Shown: positions 16,205-24,904 of the stretch, one piece after another | How the letters are laid out: every line of letters starts with the position of its first letter | How positions within the stretch are numbered: position 1 is the stretch's first letter | From: an uncultured Clostridia bacterium | GTDB taxonomy: Bacteria; Bacillota; Clostridia; Christensenellales; UBA1242 | Assembly: GCA_934747385.1 (NCBI GenBank) | Contig: CAKVGK010000001.1 | Location: forward strand, 402,768 to 466,767 | Length of the DNA: 64,000 nt | Direction of reading: 5' to 3' | The notes under the pieces: generated by a model | Told to the model about the DNA's origin: nothing | Seen by the model: only the letters and a program-made list of their open reading frames with translations | Database searches by the model: none | Program-made: the position numbers and the translations under genes

Positions 16205-17500
16205 TTATTTTCCAAGGCAAAATTTACTAAAAATTTTATCAATTATTGCTTCATTACTTGTTGTACCACTTATTTCACCCAATTCAAGCCACACATTTTT
16301 AATTTCATTGCTTATAATGTCCATAGTTTCAGTGTTAAACAATTCAATAACTTTCCTTAAAAGATTTAAAGATTTCTTAACACACTCTATATGGCGCACA
16401 TTGGTTAAATATAGCCCATTATTTAGTGTCCTTCCACCCATTGTCAAATCAAAGATTTTTTCTTTAAGGGTTTGAATGTTAAATCCGGTTTTGGCACTCA
16501 CACATAGATATTCTTCTTGATTTGTTGGAACAAATTCGTCATATTTATTGAAGATTTTAATATTTGGTTTGCTTGTTTCAATTGTGTTTATATTGTTTTT
16601 ATCACTAACAAGCAAAACAAGGTCGGCATCTTTTAAGGTTTGTTTAGCTCGGTCAATACCAATTTTTTCAACAATGTCATTACTTTCGCGTATACCTGCT
16701 GTGTCGAATAATCTAAATATTATGCCATTGAATTCATATTCAGCTTCCACAATATCTCGGGTTGTACCGGCGATATTTGTTACAATTGCTTTTTGAGAAT
16801 TAGTTAGCGCATTCAATAAACTTGATTTGCCTACGTTAGGCGCTCCAACAATTGCAATATTCACGCCATGCTTAATTTTAAGACCATTTTTACTTTCGCT
16901 TATTAATGTTTGCAGGTCGTTGCAAATTAGCTTTAGGTGATTTAGCAAATTATCAGTTTCTTCCTGTGTATAGTCATATTCAGGGTAGTCAATTTTTGCC
17001 TCCAGTTCTGCCAATACGTCAGTTAATATATTTTGGTAATTTGAAATTTTGTCTTTAAGAGAACCCTGCATAAGATTGCTTGCCTGAGTTGCCTGAGCCT
17101 CACTTTCTGCGTTTATAATGTCCATAATGCCTTCTGCTTGATCTATACTCATTTTCCCATTGATAAATGCTCGTTTACTAAACTCACCAGGCGCTGCCAT
17201 TTTAGCACCAAAAATTAATGATTGTTCTATAATTTTTTGCGCTAAATAATAACCGCCATGTGATTGTACCTCTGCAACGTCTTCACCGGTAAAACTATTG
17301 GGCGCTGAAAAATAAACAACAAGCGCATTGTCGATAATGTTTCCACAATGCACAGGTTTTAAATACATATATCTTGGCTTAAAGTCCAATTCCTCTTGTA
17401 TGAGTTTTTGAAGAATCTGTTTTGCTTTATCACCACTTATTCTAATTACTGCAACTCCACTATTTCCTGCTGGGGTTGCCAAAGCCACTATTGTTTCCAT
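16205..17500 (-). CDS. mnmE: tRNA modification GTPase MnmE
   Basis: GTPase partner of MnmG in U34 modification. The product starts METIVALATPAGNSGVAVIR; an upstream in-frame start at 17518 would add six residues but overlaps the promoter. It shows the N-terminal THF-binding domain, helical domain, G1 GAPNVGKSSL, G2 GTTRD, G3 DTAG and the family's C-terminal FCLGK with the essential cysteine. It is 431 residues long, slightly shorter than usual. There is no Shine-Dalgarno; the -10 ends 6 nt before the ATG. Confidence 0.97.
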   Translation of the reverse strand: METIVALATPAGNSGVAVIRISGDKAKQILQKLIQEELDFKPRYMYLKPVHCGNIIDNALVVYFSAPNSFTGEDVAEVQSHGGYYLAQKIIEQSLIFGAKMAAPGEFSKRAFINGKMSIDQAEGIMDIINAESEAQATQASNLMQGSLKDKISNYQNILTDVLAELEAKIDYPEYDYTQEETDNLLNHLKLICNDLQTLISESKNGLKIKHGVNIAIVGAPNVGKSSLLNALTNSQKAIVTNIAGTTRDIVEAEYEFNGIIFRLFDTAGIRESNDIVEKIGIDRAKQTLKDADLVLLVSDKNNINTIETSKPNIKIFNKYDEFVPTNQEEYLCVSAKTGFNIQTLKEKIFDLTMGGRTLNNGLYLTNVRHIECVKKSLNLLRKVIELFNTETMDIISNEIKNVWLELGEISGTTSNEAIIDKIFSKFCLGK

Positions 17501-17506
17501 ACTATT

Positions 17507-17535
17507 ATTATACCACAATCGAAAGAGATATTCAA
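17507..17535 (-). promoter_or_regulatory. Promoter of mnmE, leaderless type
   Basis: TTGAAT (17530-17535), 17-bp spacer ending TGG (extended -10), TATAAT (17507-17512), then exactly 6 nt to the ATG at 17500. Confidence 0.75.
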
Positions 17536-17587
17536 TAGTTTAAGGTATTAAAAGAACCCTTTAATTTGATTTGTTGTATACTAATTT

Positions 17588-17596
17588 TTATACACA
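17588..17596 (+). promoter_or_regulatory. Perfect DnaA box near parS
   Basis: TTATACACA, between mnmE and parB. It sits beside an imperfect inverted repeat and 12 bp from a parS site. A single box may be chance in this AT-rich DNA. Confidence 0.35.
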
Positions 17597-17608
17597 ACAA
17601 ACAAAAAA

Positions 17609-17624
17609 TGTTCCACGTGGAACA
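17609..17624. promoter_or_regulatory. parS site 1
   Basis: TGTTCCACGTGGAACA, a perfect 16-bp palindrome of the ParB-binding parS type, just downstream of parB. Confidence 0.95.
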
Positions 17625-17686
17625 TTTTATATAATTTTTATTTGTTAGAGATAAGTTTTGTTGTAAAATTGCTAAAATTTTTTAAA

Positions 17687-18574
17687 TTATCTTAAAAATG
17701 TATCATAAATACGGTCTAAATCGTCTTGTGAATAATAATCTATATAAATTCTGCCTTTCTTTTGATTGCCAATAACAGAAACTTTTGTTCCTAATTTGCG
17801 TTGCATATCGGCAACAAATTCTTGAAGTTCATCTCCAATAGATTTAGGAGCGGCTTTTTTCTTTTTGCCACCTAAAATCATGTTGACTTCGTGTTCCAAG
17901 TCGCGAACAGTCAATTTGTCTTTGGCAACTTTCTTTGCCAGTAATAATTGTGTTGCATAATCTTCAATAGATACTAATATTTTGGCATGGCCAAATGATA
18001 CTTTACCTTTTTCAACCAAATCAAGAACTTCTGGATATAAAGCCAAAATACGAACAGAGTTTGCTATGGCAGACCTTGGTTTTCCTAAGCGCTCCGCCAC
18101 TTTTTCTTGAGTTAATCCATATTCTTCCATTAGCTTGCGAATACCTTTGGCAACCTCAACCGGATTCAAATCTTCTCTTTGCAAATTTTCAATGATTGAT
18201 ATTTCACTAATTTGTTTGTTTGAATAGTTTTTTACTATTGCATCAACCTGTGTTAATCCACACAATTTGCAAGCACGATAGCGCCTTTCACCTGCGATAA
18301 TCATGTAACCATCATCCATTTTATTTACAATGATTGGTTGAATTAGTCCGTGTATTCTAATACTTTCTGCCAGTTCGTTCAAACTGTCTTTATCAAAAGT
18401 TTTTCTTGGCTGGTTTGGATTAGGGTACACTTTATTTATGTCTATTTTTTCGATATCGCCCTGTCTTAGTTCATAATTTGTTACAGATTTTGTTTGTTGT
18501 GGTTGCTCTTTTTCATTTTCATCGTCATAGGCCTTTAAAAGACTGTCAAGACCTCTGCCTAAACCCATTTTCAT
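17687..18574 (-). CDS. parB: Chromosome-partitioning protein ParB (Spo0J)
   Basis: CTPase clamp that loads at parS, spreads and recruits ParA and SMC. The 295 residues begin MKMGLGRGLDSLL, the ParA-contact motif. They continue with the ParB/Srx core YPNPNQPRKTFD and GERRYRACKLCG (CTP-binding box), the IENLQREDLNPVEVA segment, a helix-turn-helix (YGLTQEKVAERLGKPRSAIA) and the C-terminal dimerisation region. GGAGG precedes the ATG. parS sites lie on both sides of the gene. parA is upstream on the same strand, after an unusual 612-bp gap. Confidence 0.97.
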   Translation of the reverse strand: MKMGLGRGLDSLLKAYDDENEKEQPQQTKSVTNYELRQGDIEKIDINKVYPNPNQPRKTFDKDSLNELAESIRIHGLIQPIIVNKMDDGYMIIAGERRYRACKLCGLTQVDAIVKNYSNKQISEISIIENLQREDLNPVEVAKGIRKLMEEYGLTQEKVAERLGKPRSAIANSVRILALYPEVLDLVEKGKVSFGHAKILVSIEDYATQLLLAKKVAKDKLTVRDLEHEVNMILGGKKKKAAPKSIGDELQEFVADMQRKLGTKVSVIGNQKKGRIYIDYYSQDDLDRIYDTFLR

Positions 18575-18678
18575 ATTATTCCTCCAATACTATATGATAT
18601 AAATATTTTAGCAAAAATTAAAACGCATGTCAATTATTATTGCTAAAAACAGCAAAAAGTATATATAATTAAACAATT

Positions 18679-18694
18679 TGTTCCACGTGGAACA
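18679..18694. promoter_or_regulatory. parS site 2
   Basis: TGTTCCACGTGGAACA, identical to site 1, in the parA-parB gap. Confidence 0.95.
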
Positions 18695-19113
18695 TTTTGT
18701 GTAATTATTTTTAATAATTGTTAAATTTGATAGCAAAAGAACTAAAATATAGACATTTTAATTAATATTTATAATTTATATTAGCTATAGTATTTGATAG
18801 AATGTTTAAAATTGTATTTTTTATTAATAATACCTTTTTAGTTTAGTGTTAGGGTATAGTATTAATTCCTTTGTTGTAGTTTGCTGTTTCATGAGTTTTA
18901 TAAGATTAAACAATAATGTTTTAAAGTGTCAAGGGCAAGACAAATATTTAACAATTAATAATTTGATTATCAAGTTTGTTATAAGAGTATTAATAATTCA
19001 CAAATGTTTAAATATATAAATAATCAAATCGTATCTATAGATTTGTTTAAACTAAAGAGATTGAGGACGAATATTGTTTGGCTTTGTTGTTTGTATTTAT
19101 AAAAATAAAAAAA

Positions 19114-19129
19114 TGTTCCACGTGGAACA
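19114..19129. promoter_or_regulatory. parS site 3
   Basis: TGTTCCACGTGGAACA, identical to sites 1 and 2, 58 bp downstream of the parA stop. Confidence 0.95.
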
Positions 19130-19186
19130 TTTTAACAATTTGAATTAAACTTGTCTTTATTAAACTAATCAAAACAATTATCGTGT

Positions 19187-19948
19187 TTATTGTTTTGATA
19201 GAAATTCGTCACATAAAGATTTGTAAGCCAAGGCTCCACGGCTTTTGTTGTCGTACAGCATAATAGGCTTACCATGGCTTGGACTTTCTGCCAATCTAAT
19301 GTTTCTTGGAATGGTTGTGTTGTATACCTTTGTGTTGAAATATTTGCGAATTTCGTCTGCAACTTGTGAAACCAAATTACTTCGATTATCTTTCATTGTC
19401 AACAAAACGCCTTCAATTTCAATTTCTGGGTTCAAGTGCTTTTTGATAAGGCGCACAGTATTCATTAATTGTCCCAAACCGACCAGCGCAAAATATTCAC
19501 ACTGAATAGGTATAATAATTGAATTGGTTGCTGTGAGCGCATTAACAGTCAACAATCCAAGAGATGGTGGGCAGTCTATGAAAATAAAGTCATAATTATT
19601 CTTAATTTCCTCAAGTGCTTCTTTTAAAACCTTTTCTCTGTTTTCTACGTAAACCAAGTCTACTTCTGCGCCTGACAAATCTACAGTCGAGGGCAGAACG
19701 TCCAAGGTTTTAACAACAGATGGATATATGGCTTCTTTTATGTTGATTTCGCCCAGAAGAACTTCATAAACTGAATTCTTTCCCTTTTCGATTTCAACAC
19801 CCAAACTTGCACAAGCATTGCCTTGCGGGTCCATATCTATCAATAGAACACGTTTACCGGTGTCTGCCACATAAGAAGCTAAATTTACACATGTGGTGGT
19901 TTTGCCAACCCCACCTTTTTGATTTGTTACAGCAATTATTTTTGTCAT
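19187..19948 (-). CDS. parA: Chromosome-partitioning ATPase ParA (Soj)
   Basis: Deviant-Walker ATPase that works with ParB and parS in origin segregation; in related bacteria it also regulates DnaA. The 253 residues start MTKIIAVTNQKGGVGKTTT (signature lysine plus P-loop) and show VLLIDMDPQGNA, FIFIDCPPSLGLL and the VLLTMKDNRSNL segment. TAGGAGT precedes the ATG. The length is normal for a chromosomal Soj. Confidence 0.98.
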   Translation of the reverse strand: MTKIIAVTNQKGGVGKTTTCVNLASYVADTGKRVLLIDMDPQGNACASLGVEIEKGKNSVYEVLLGEINIKEAIYPSVVKTLDVLPSTVDLSGAEVDLVYVENREKVLKEALEEIKNNYDFIFIDCPPSLGLLTVNALTATNSIIIPIQCEYFALVGLGQLMNTVRLIKKHLNPEIEIEGVLLTMKDNRSNLVSQVADEIRKYFNTKVYNTTIPRNIRLAESPSHGKPIMLYDNKSRGALAYKSLCDEFLSKQ

Positions 19949-20115
19949 TGCATTATACTCCTAATCTAATAATAATCTAAAAATAAATAATTTGCAAATA
20001 AAAGTTGATAAAAAATGTAAAAAACATGCAATTTTTGCAAAAAAATTAAAAAAATCACTAAAATTTTATAAATTTTGTTGGTTTCAATATGAAAAATCAT
20101 CAGTTCCATTTTGGC

Positions 20116-20145
20116 TTGACAAACAATGTGAATATTTTGTAGTAT
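20116..20145 (+). promoter_or_regulatory. Promoter of the gtrB-like operon
   Basis: TTGACA (20116-20121), 18-bp spacer, TAGTAT (20140-20145), about 40 nt before the AGAGGAA ribosome binding site. Confidence 0.55.
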
Positions 20146-20192
20146 AACTAAACACAAAAGAAAAGTTAATTTTTAATAAAAGAGGAATTATT

Positions 20193-21128
20193 ATGAAACC
20201 AAGATATTCAATTGTTGTGCCTGTTTTTAACGAGCAAGAAGCCATTCCTTTGTTTTACAAAGCGGCTGTTCCTGTTATGGAAAGTTTGAAAGAAGAATTT
20301 GAAATCATCTTTGTGAACGATGGAAGCCGCGATAACACTTTGGCGGTTTTAAAAGAACTGGCAGCGAAAGACGAAAGGGTGAAGGTTGTAAGTTTTTCAC
20401 GCAACTTTGGTCAGCAGGCTGCAATTTATGCCGGATTTGAAAATTCAAAAGGTGACGCCGTTATTGACATAGACGTTGACTTGCAAGACCCTGTTGAGGC
20501 AATACCCTTGATGATTGCAAAATGGAAAGAGGGCTACGACGTTGTTCACGGGAAAAGGACAATAAGAAAAGGTGAAAGTTTCTTTAAAAAGATTACGTCC
20601 AAAATGTATTTGAAATTTTTGAAGAAGATAAGTGGTTTGAACATTCCAGCCAATGTTGGAGAATTTAAACTCTTTGACCGTAAGGTGATTGACACAATGC
20701 TTGCCATGCCTGAACACGACAGATATATTCGCGGAGTTACCGCATGGGTTGGCTTTAAGCAAACTGAAGTTGAGTTCGTGCGTAACGAGAGAAGTGTTGG
20801 CGAAACAAAATATTCTGTAAAAAAATTGTTCAAATTGGCGGGGCGCAGTGTTATTTCTATGACAACTTGGCCATTAAGCTTGTCTTTAAAAGCGGGCATA
20901 TTTGGCGGAGTGCTTAGTTTGATTTGCTATTTGGTTTTCATTATTTTGGCTTGCTGCAAAATTGCACTACCAGTTGTTGCTTGGCTTTTCCCAACCCTGA
21001 CAATAATGACCTCTGTGATGCTGGTATTCAATGGTATTACTAACATTTATTTAAAACGAACCTATGAAGAAGTCCAAAATCGTCCTCGTTACATAATTGC
21101 GGAAAAATTAAACGTTGATAAAGAATAA
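20193..21128 (+). CDS. Polyprenyl-phosphate glycosyltransferase, GtrB/DPM1-like (GT2)
   Basis: Probably transfers a sugar from a nucleotide donor to undecaprenyl phosphate at the inner membrane face. The 311-residue protein opens with the GT-A start YSIVVPVFNEQEAIP, then FVNDGSRDNT, DIDVDLQDPVEAIP (metal-binding Asp) and the GEFKLFDRKV and ERSVGETKYS motifs of the GtrB/ArnC group. Two C-terminal membrane helices (about 230-290) anchor it. It is first in a three-gene set with a small-multidrug-export-type protein and a GtrA-fused membrane protein; the GtrB plus GtrA pairing supports a lipid-linked sugar pathway. Confidence 0.9.
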   Translation: MKPRYSIVVPVFNEQEAIPLFYKAAVPVMESLKEEFEIIFVNDGSRDNTLAVLKELAAKDERVKVVSFSRNFGQQAAIYAGFENSKGDAVIDIDVDLQDPVEAIPLMIAKWKEGYDVVHGKRTIRKGESFFKKITSKMYLKFLKKISGLNIPANVGEFKLFDRKVIDTMLAMPEHDRYIRGVTAWVGFKQTEVEFVRNERSVGETKYSVKKLFKLAGRSVISMTTWPLSLSLKAGIFGGVLSLICYLVFIILACCKIALPVVAWLFPTLTIMTSVMLVFNGITNIYLKRTYEEVQNRPRYIIAEKLNVDKE

Positions 21129-21150
21129 TGCAACTATATAAAAGGTAAAT

Positions 21151-21816
21151 ATGACCGAATTTTTAAGTAACCTATTTTCAAACATTTTTGGTGACAACAT
21201 AATTCTTGCCACCATTTTGATTGCGATGGTGCCTATTATGGAAATTAAAGGCGCCATTTCTTTTGCAACCAACCCTGGTTTTTGGGGCAGCCTTGCGCTG
21301 GACAACTGGACAGCGATGGCTTGGAGTTTGCTTGGCAGTTGCATGATTATTCCATTGCTTGCATTGTTGTTTGCCCCTCTTATGAGATTGCTTAAACGCA
21401 CAAAATTTTTTCACAAACTTGCAATAGGCATTGAAAATAGAATAAGAGGCAAATCAAAAGACATTGAGGGCGCTGATGAAAAGAGCGTGTTGTTCACTCG
21501 TGTTTGGTGGAAAAAGATTTTGGCAGTGTTCATTTTTGTGTCAATTCCTTTGCCTTTCACTGGCGTTTGGACAGGCACTTGCGTGGCAGTTTTCATCGGT
21601 TTGGACTTTGTTTCAACTTGCATAACTGCCGCACTTGGCAACATTTTGGCTGGCGTTATCATTGCATTAATGTTGCAGTTCTTCCCATGGTTGAATAACT
21701 ATTTGTTTTACATTTTCATTGCAATAGTATTGTTAATAATTGTTATTGAAGTAATTCGTCATATAATCAAAAAAAGGAAACAAAAGAATGGAGAAATTAA
21801 TTCAACAGAAGATTAA
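21151..21816 (+). CDS. Small multidrug export protein family (COG2426)
   Basis: Integral membrane protein of 221 residues with about five hydrophobic segments. The family pattern is visible: MVPIMEIKGAISFA near the N terminus, a polar loop around 85-115, then ISIPLPFTGVWTGTCVA-type sequence (about 130-147). The family name is historical and no transport activity is established. It lies 22 bp after the GT2 gene and overlaps the next gene by 29 bp, so all three are likely one operon. The AAAGG box is acceptable. Confidence 0.85.
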   Translation: MTEFLSNLFSNIFGDNIILATILIAMVPIMEIKGAISFATNPGFWGSLALDNWTAMAWSLLGSCMIIPLLALLFAPLMRLLKRTKFFHKLAIGIENRIRGKSKDIEGADEKSVLFTRVWWKKILAVFIFVSIPLPFTGVWTGTCVAVFIGLDFVSTCITAALGNILAGVIIALMLQFFPWLNNYLFYIFIAIVLLIIVIEVIRHIIKKRKQKNGEINSTED

Positions 21817-24331
21817 TAATTTTGAACAAAATGTTGAGAGCGAAAAGAAAAAGTTCTGTCAAACAAACAAGTTTGTGTTTCTATCAATCATCACTTTGAT
21901 TGTAGTTTCATTTATTTTAATTTTGCCCTTTTGTTTGTCATCGTCGCAATTTGAACATGACATGGGTTACCATGCTGGAACGATAAGAGCACTTAACGAC
22001 GCTTGGAAAAATGGAAATTTTGGAGATAGAATTTACGGAATAATTTGCCAAGATTATGGTTATGGAAATGGATTGTTTTATTCCATGATTCCAGTTGGAA
22101 CAATTGTTATTTTTATGAATGTTTTCAATATGTCTGCCAGTTGGGCTTCTGGCTTAATGTTCTTTTTTATTGTTTCATTGTCTGGCATAACAGTTTTTTA
22201 TTTTATTAAAAAAGTTTTTAAATCTAATCTGTCGGCATTAGTTTGCTCATTGGTTTATACACTGTTCCCATATTTCATTACAGATATATATGTAAGATTT
22301 TCCATAAGCGAAATCTTCCTAATGTTGGCCATTCCATTAATTTCACTTGGACTATATGATTTAATTGAAAATAATAATTATAAGTCATTTATGCTGTTTT
22401 TTACCATTGGCACAAGTTTGGCAATTTTAACGCATTTGTCAGTAACGATTTACATAGGGATTGTTGCACTGGTGTACATTTTGCTGAACTGGAAAAAATT
22501 CATTAAAGAGTATAAATTTGTTCCATTCTTAATTTCTTGCGCGTTGATATTGTTGATTACAGCAATATTATATGTGCCAATATTAATGAATTTTGGCTTA
22601 ACTCAAACTGACAAAATGAATAATTATGGCGGTTTTTCTTTGTGGAAATCTTCCGCGAGCATTTTAAGAGAATCTTATTTAGTGTATGCTACAATAAGCA
22701 CTTTTGTGATTTTTGTTCCTTATTTAGTGTTATATTTAACCAAGGATAAAATTCAAAAGACAAAACAAGAAAAAACCATGTTTATTATGTGCGTTGTTTC
22801 AGTTTGTTTAGTAACCCCTGCGTTTCCTTGGTTTATTATGTGGGGTCCATTTTCAATGCTTCAATTTGCATGGCGATTGTTTTGCATAGTTGCACTGGCA
22901 AATTGCTTAATGCTGGGCTGGATGATAAACAATGTGAAAGGAAAACATTGGATTTATGCGATTTTGACAGTGTTGGCTGTTGTTGCCATTGCAGGGCTAG
23001 AAAGTTCAATTAGATATTCAATCAATAACTATCAAAGTGCTTCATTAAGTCAAATGGTTGAGTATGACTCTTACTTATACTATTCAGACGGACAAGGGGC
23101 ATTTGCTGCAGATTATCATCCAATAAATGCGGATAATAATTATATTTATTCACGAGCGAACGAAAAAATGATTTTGAGTTCAACCACAAAAGTTGAACAA
23201 TTTGCAAATTTCAAAACATTGAATTTGTTATCTTTTACGTTGAATTGTAAAAATGAAGAAAGCGTGGTTTTGCGCCTGCCATATTCGGTTTGCCAAGATT
23301 TAACAATTGAACAAAAACAATTGGTTTATCCTTTTGAAGTTGATGTTATTGAGGCAGAAAAAGAAGAGATTGAAGGAACTGAATTTTTAAAATTAAATCT
23401 TAATCAATTGAACGATTCAAAAGTGTTAATTAAGTATAATAAAAACTCTGTGTTTGACGAGTATTTAACACAATATCCATTCGAGTTCATTGTTCAAGAG
23501 GGAAGCGCAAACTTCACAAACTACGTTAAAACAAACTCTTGCAATTATAGTGTTGAAGTTGTTGTTTCAGGGCAAGCGGTTGTTGAATTGCCAACGTTAT
23601 ACTATAAAGGCTATTCGGTTAAACTTAGCAACGAAAATGGAACAACTGAATTGAAGCCGGTATTGAATGAACATGGTTTTGTTCAAGTGACGATTGCGGA
23701 AAGTGGAACTTTAACAGTTAAATTTGAGCCAAAATATATTAAAGTTGCAAACATACTTTCCATAATTGGATTATTGCTGTTTGCGTTAACTATTTTGTTG
23801 GTTTTGGTTGTGCCAAGGCAAAAATTCACAAATTTGGGAAATAAAACAACTGAATTTTTCAATACGCACAAAAATGCTGGCGAAATTTTAAGATTTATAA
23901 TTGTGGGCGGCATTGCAACATTAGCAGACATGTTCACAATGGGCGTGGTTATGTATTTGATGCAAAAAAGCATATACACTGGCTTTGTGAATGTATTCAT
24001 TCACGCGCCAACACCTTCCACACTTGCAACCATTGTTGGCACTTCCGTGGGCTTCTGTGTTGGGCTGATTGTTAATTACATTTTATCCATTATCTTTGTG
24101 TTTAATGAAAAAGGGAACAGCAAATCTGCAAAAGGATTTATTGTTTTCACCGCTTTAAGTGTGATTGGCCTTGGAATAAACATTTTGGGCACATACATTG
24201 GTTTTGATTTGTTAAAACTCAATCAATGGCTTGTTAAAATAGTGATGATTTTAATTGTGCTCGTATATAACTATATATCAAAGAAGTTGGTACTGTTTAA
24301 GAAGAAACCAACTGATGAGGAGCACAATTAA
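21788..24331 (+). CDS. Large membrane protein with a C-terminal GtrA domain (glycan pathway fusion)
   Basis: At 847 residues it looks like a fusion. Residues 30-400 hold about ten membrane helices in the style of YfhO / 6-pyruvoyl-tetrahydropterin-synthase-related membrane glycosyltransferase-like proteins, with an early acidic EHDMGYHAG loop. Residues 410-650 form an external beta-rich domain, followed by one helix. Residues 690-840 are a GtrA domain (EILRFIIVGGIATLADMFT, then NYILSIIFVF), proposed to flip polyprenyl-linked sugars. Together with the GT2 upstream this makes a self-contained lipid-linked glycosylation unit. Its start overlaps the previous gene by 29 bp. Its last 75 bp are duplicated just downstream. 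Confidence 0.85.
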   Translation: MEKLIQQKINNFEQNVESEKKKFCQTNKFVFLSIITLIVVSFILILPFCLSSSQFEHDMGYHAGTIRALNDAWKNGNFGDRIYGIICQDYGYGNGLFYSMIPVGTIVIFMNVFNMSASWASGLMFFFIVSLSGITVFYFIKKVFKSNLSALVCSLVYTLFPYFITDIYVRFSISEIFLMLAIPLISLGLYDLIENNNYKSFMLFFTIGTSLAILTHLSVTIYIGIVALVYILLNWKKFIKEYKFVPFLISCALILLITAILYVPILMNFGLTQTDKMNNYGGFSLWKSSASILRESYLVYATISTFVIFVPYLVLYLTKDKIQKTKQEKTMFIMCVVSVCLVTPAFPWFIMWGPFSMLQFAWRLFCIVALANCLMLGWMINNVKGKHWIYAILTVLAVVAIAGLESSIRYSINNYQSASLSQMVEYDSYLYYSDGQGAFAADYHPINADNNYIYSRANEKMILSSTTKVEQFANFKTLNLLSFTLNCKNEESVVLRLPYSVCQDLTIEQKQLVYPFEVDVIEAEKEEIEGTEFLKLNLNQLNDSKVLIKYNKNSVFDEYLTQYPFEFIVQEGSANFTNYVKTNSCNYSVEVVVSGQAVVELPTLYYKGYSVKLSNENGTTELKPVLNEHGFVQVTIAESGTLTVKFEPKYIKVANILSIIGLLLFALTILLVLVVPRQKFTNLGNKTTEFFNTHKNAGEILRFIIVGGIATLADMFTMGVVMYLMQKSIYTGFVNVFIHAPTPSTLATIVGTSVGFCVGLIVNYILSIIFVFNEKGNSKSAKGFIVFTALSVIGLGINILGTYIGFDLLKLNQWLVKIVMILIVLVYNYISKKLVLFKKKPTDEEHN

Positions 24332-24434
24332 AACCGAAGTGCAACGAGTTTTTATGCGTGCTCGTATATAACTATATATCAAAGAAGTTGGTACTGTTCA
24401 AGAAGAAACCAACTGACGAGGAGCACAATTAAAA
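24257..24434. repeat. Tandem duplication of the GtrA-fusion gene 3' end
   Basis: The 77-bp segment at 24257-24333 recurs at 24358-24434 (period 101 bp) with very few mismatches, including the stop codon region. The second copy is non-coding. Confidence 0.92.
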
Positions 24435-24494
24435 ATGCTTGTTGTTTGGCAACTCTAGGTTTTTAACCACAAGGTGATAATCTATCGCTTTTGA

Positions 24495-24524
24495 TAAAAA
24501 AGCACAAGTTAAACAACTTGTGCT
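24495..24524 (-). terminator. Terminator of tRNA-Arg(ACG)
   Basis: GCACAAGTT / AACTTGTGC stem followed on the minus strand by T residues; the same cassette as after tRNA-Leu and tRNA-Ser. Confidence 0.85.
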
Positions 24525-24533
24525 TTCGAATTG

Positions 24534-24610
24534 TGGTGCGTCCAGAGGGATTCGAACCCCCGACCTTTGGTTCCGTAGACCAACGCTCTATCCAGCTGAG
24601 CTATGAACGC
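24534..24610 (-). tRNA. tRNA-Arg (anticodon ACG), CCA encoded
   Basis: Acceptor GCGTTCA / TGGACGC with one G-U pair, anticodon stem TTGGT / ACCAA with loop CTACGGA (ACG, expected to become ICG), T-loop GTTCGAATC, discriminator A, CCA encoded. It reads CGU/CGC/CGA. Confidence 0.96.
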
Positions 24611-24854
24611 ATGCGCTTAAATGGAGATAATTTGTTTGTAAACATTTTATTGATGTCAACAACCTTATTCAATTTGACGTTTTATATTTTAGCACACTTT
24701 GTAAATTTTTGCAACGTTTTTTTAAAAAATTGTTAAAATTATTAAAATTTGATAAATATACTCAATTATCTGCTTTGTTTGGAGTTTTGCAAATCACAAT
24801 TTCAACTGGGCGGTTAAGTTGGGTTGTTTTTTACAATATATTTTGATTTGCCTA

Positions 24855-24883
24855 TTGAAAATATAAAATAGGTGTGATATAAT
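24855..24883 (+). promoter_or_regulatory. Promoter of the 94-residue acidic protein gene
   Basis: TTGAAA, 17-bp spacer ending TGA (extended -10), TATAAT at 24878-24883. Confidence 0.75.
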
Positions 24884-24904
24884 ACGAAAAGATAAGGAGA
24901 AATT

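Larger units (their letters stand above)
18575..19186. other. 612-bp parA-parB intergenic region with two parS sites
   Basis: AT-rich, with no coding frame recognised. Besides the two parS palindromes nothing distinctive is seen. parA and parB are usually adjacent, so this spacer may be a centromere-like segment or the scar of a lost gene. Confidence 0.5.

Noticed and set aside
18575..19186. A missing gene between parA and parB
   Set aside because: All frames in the gap are short, AT-biased and without ribosome binding sites.
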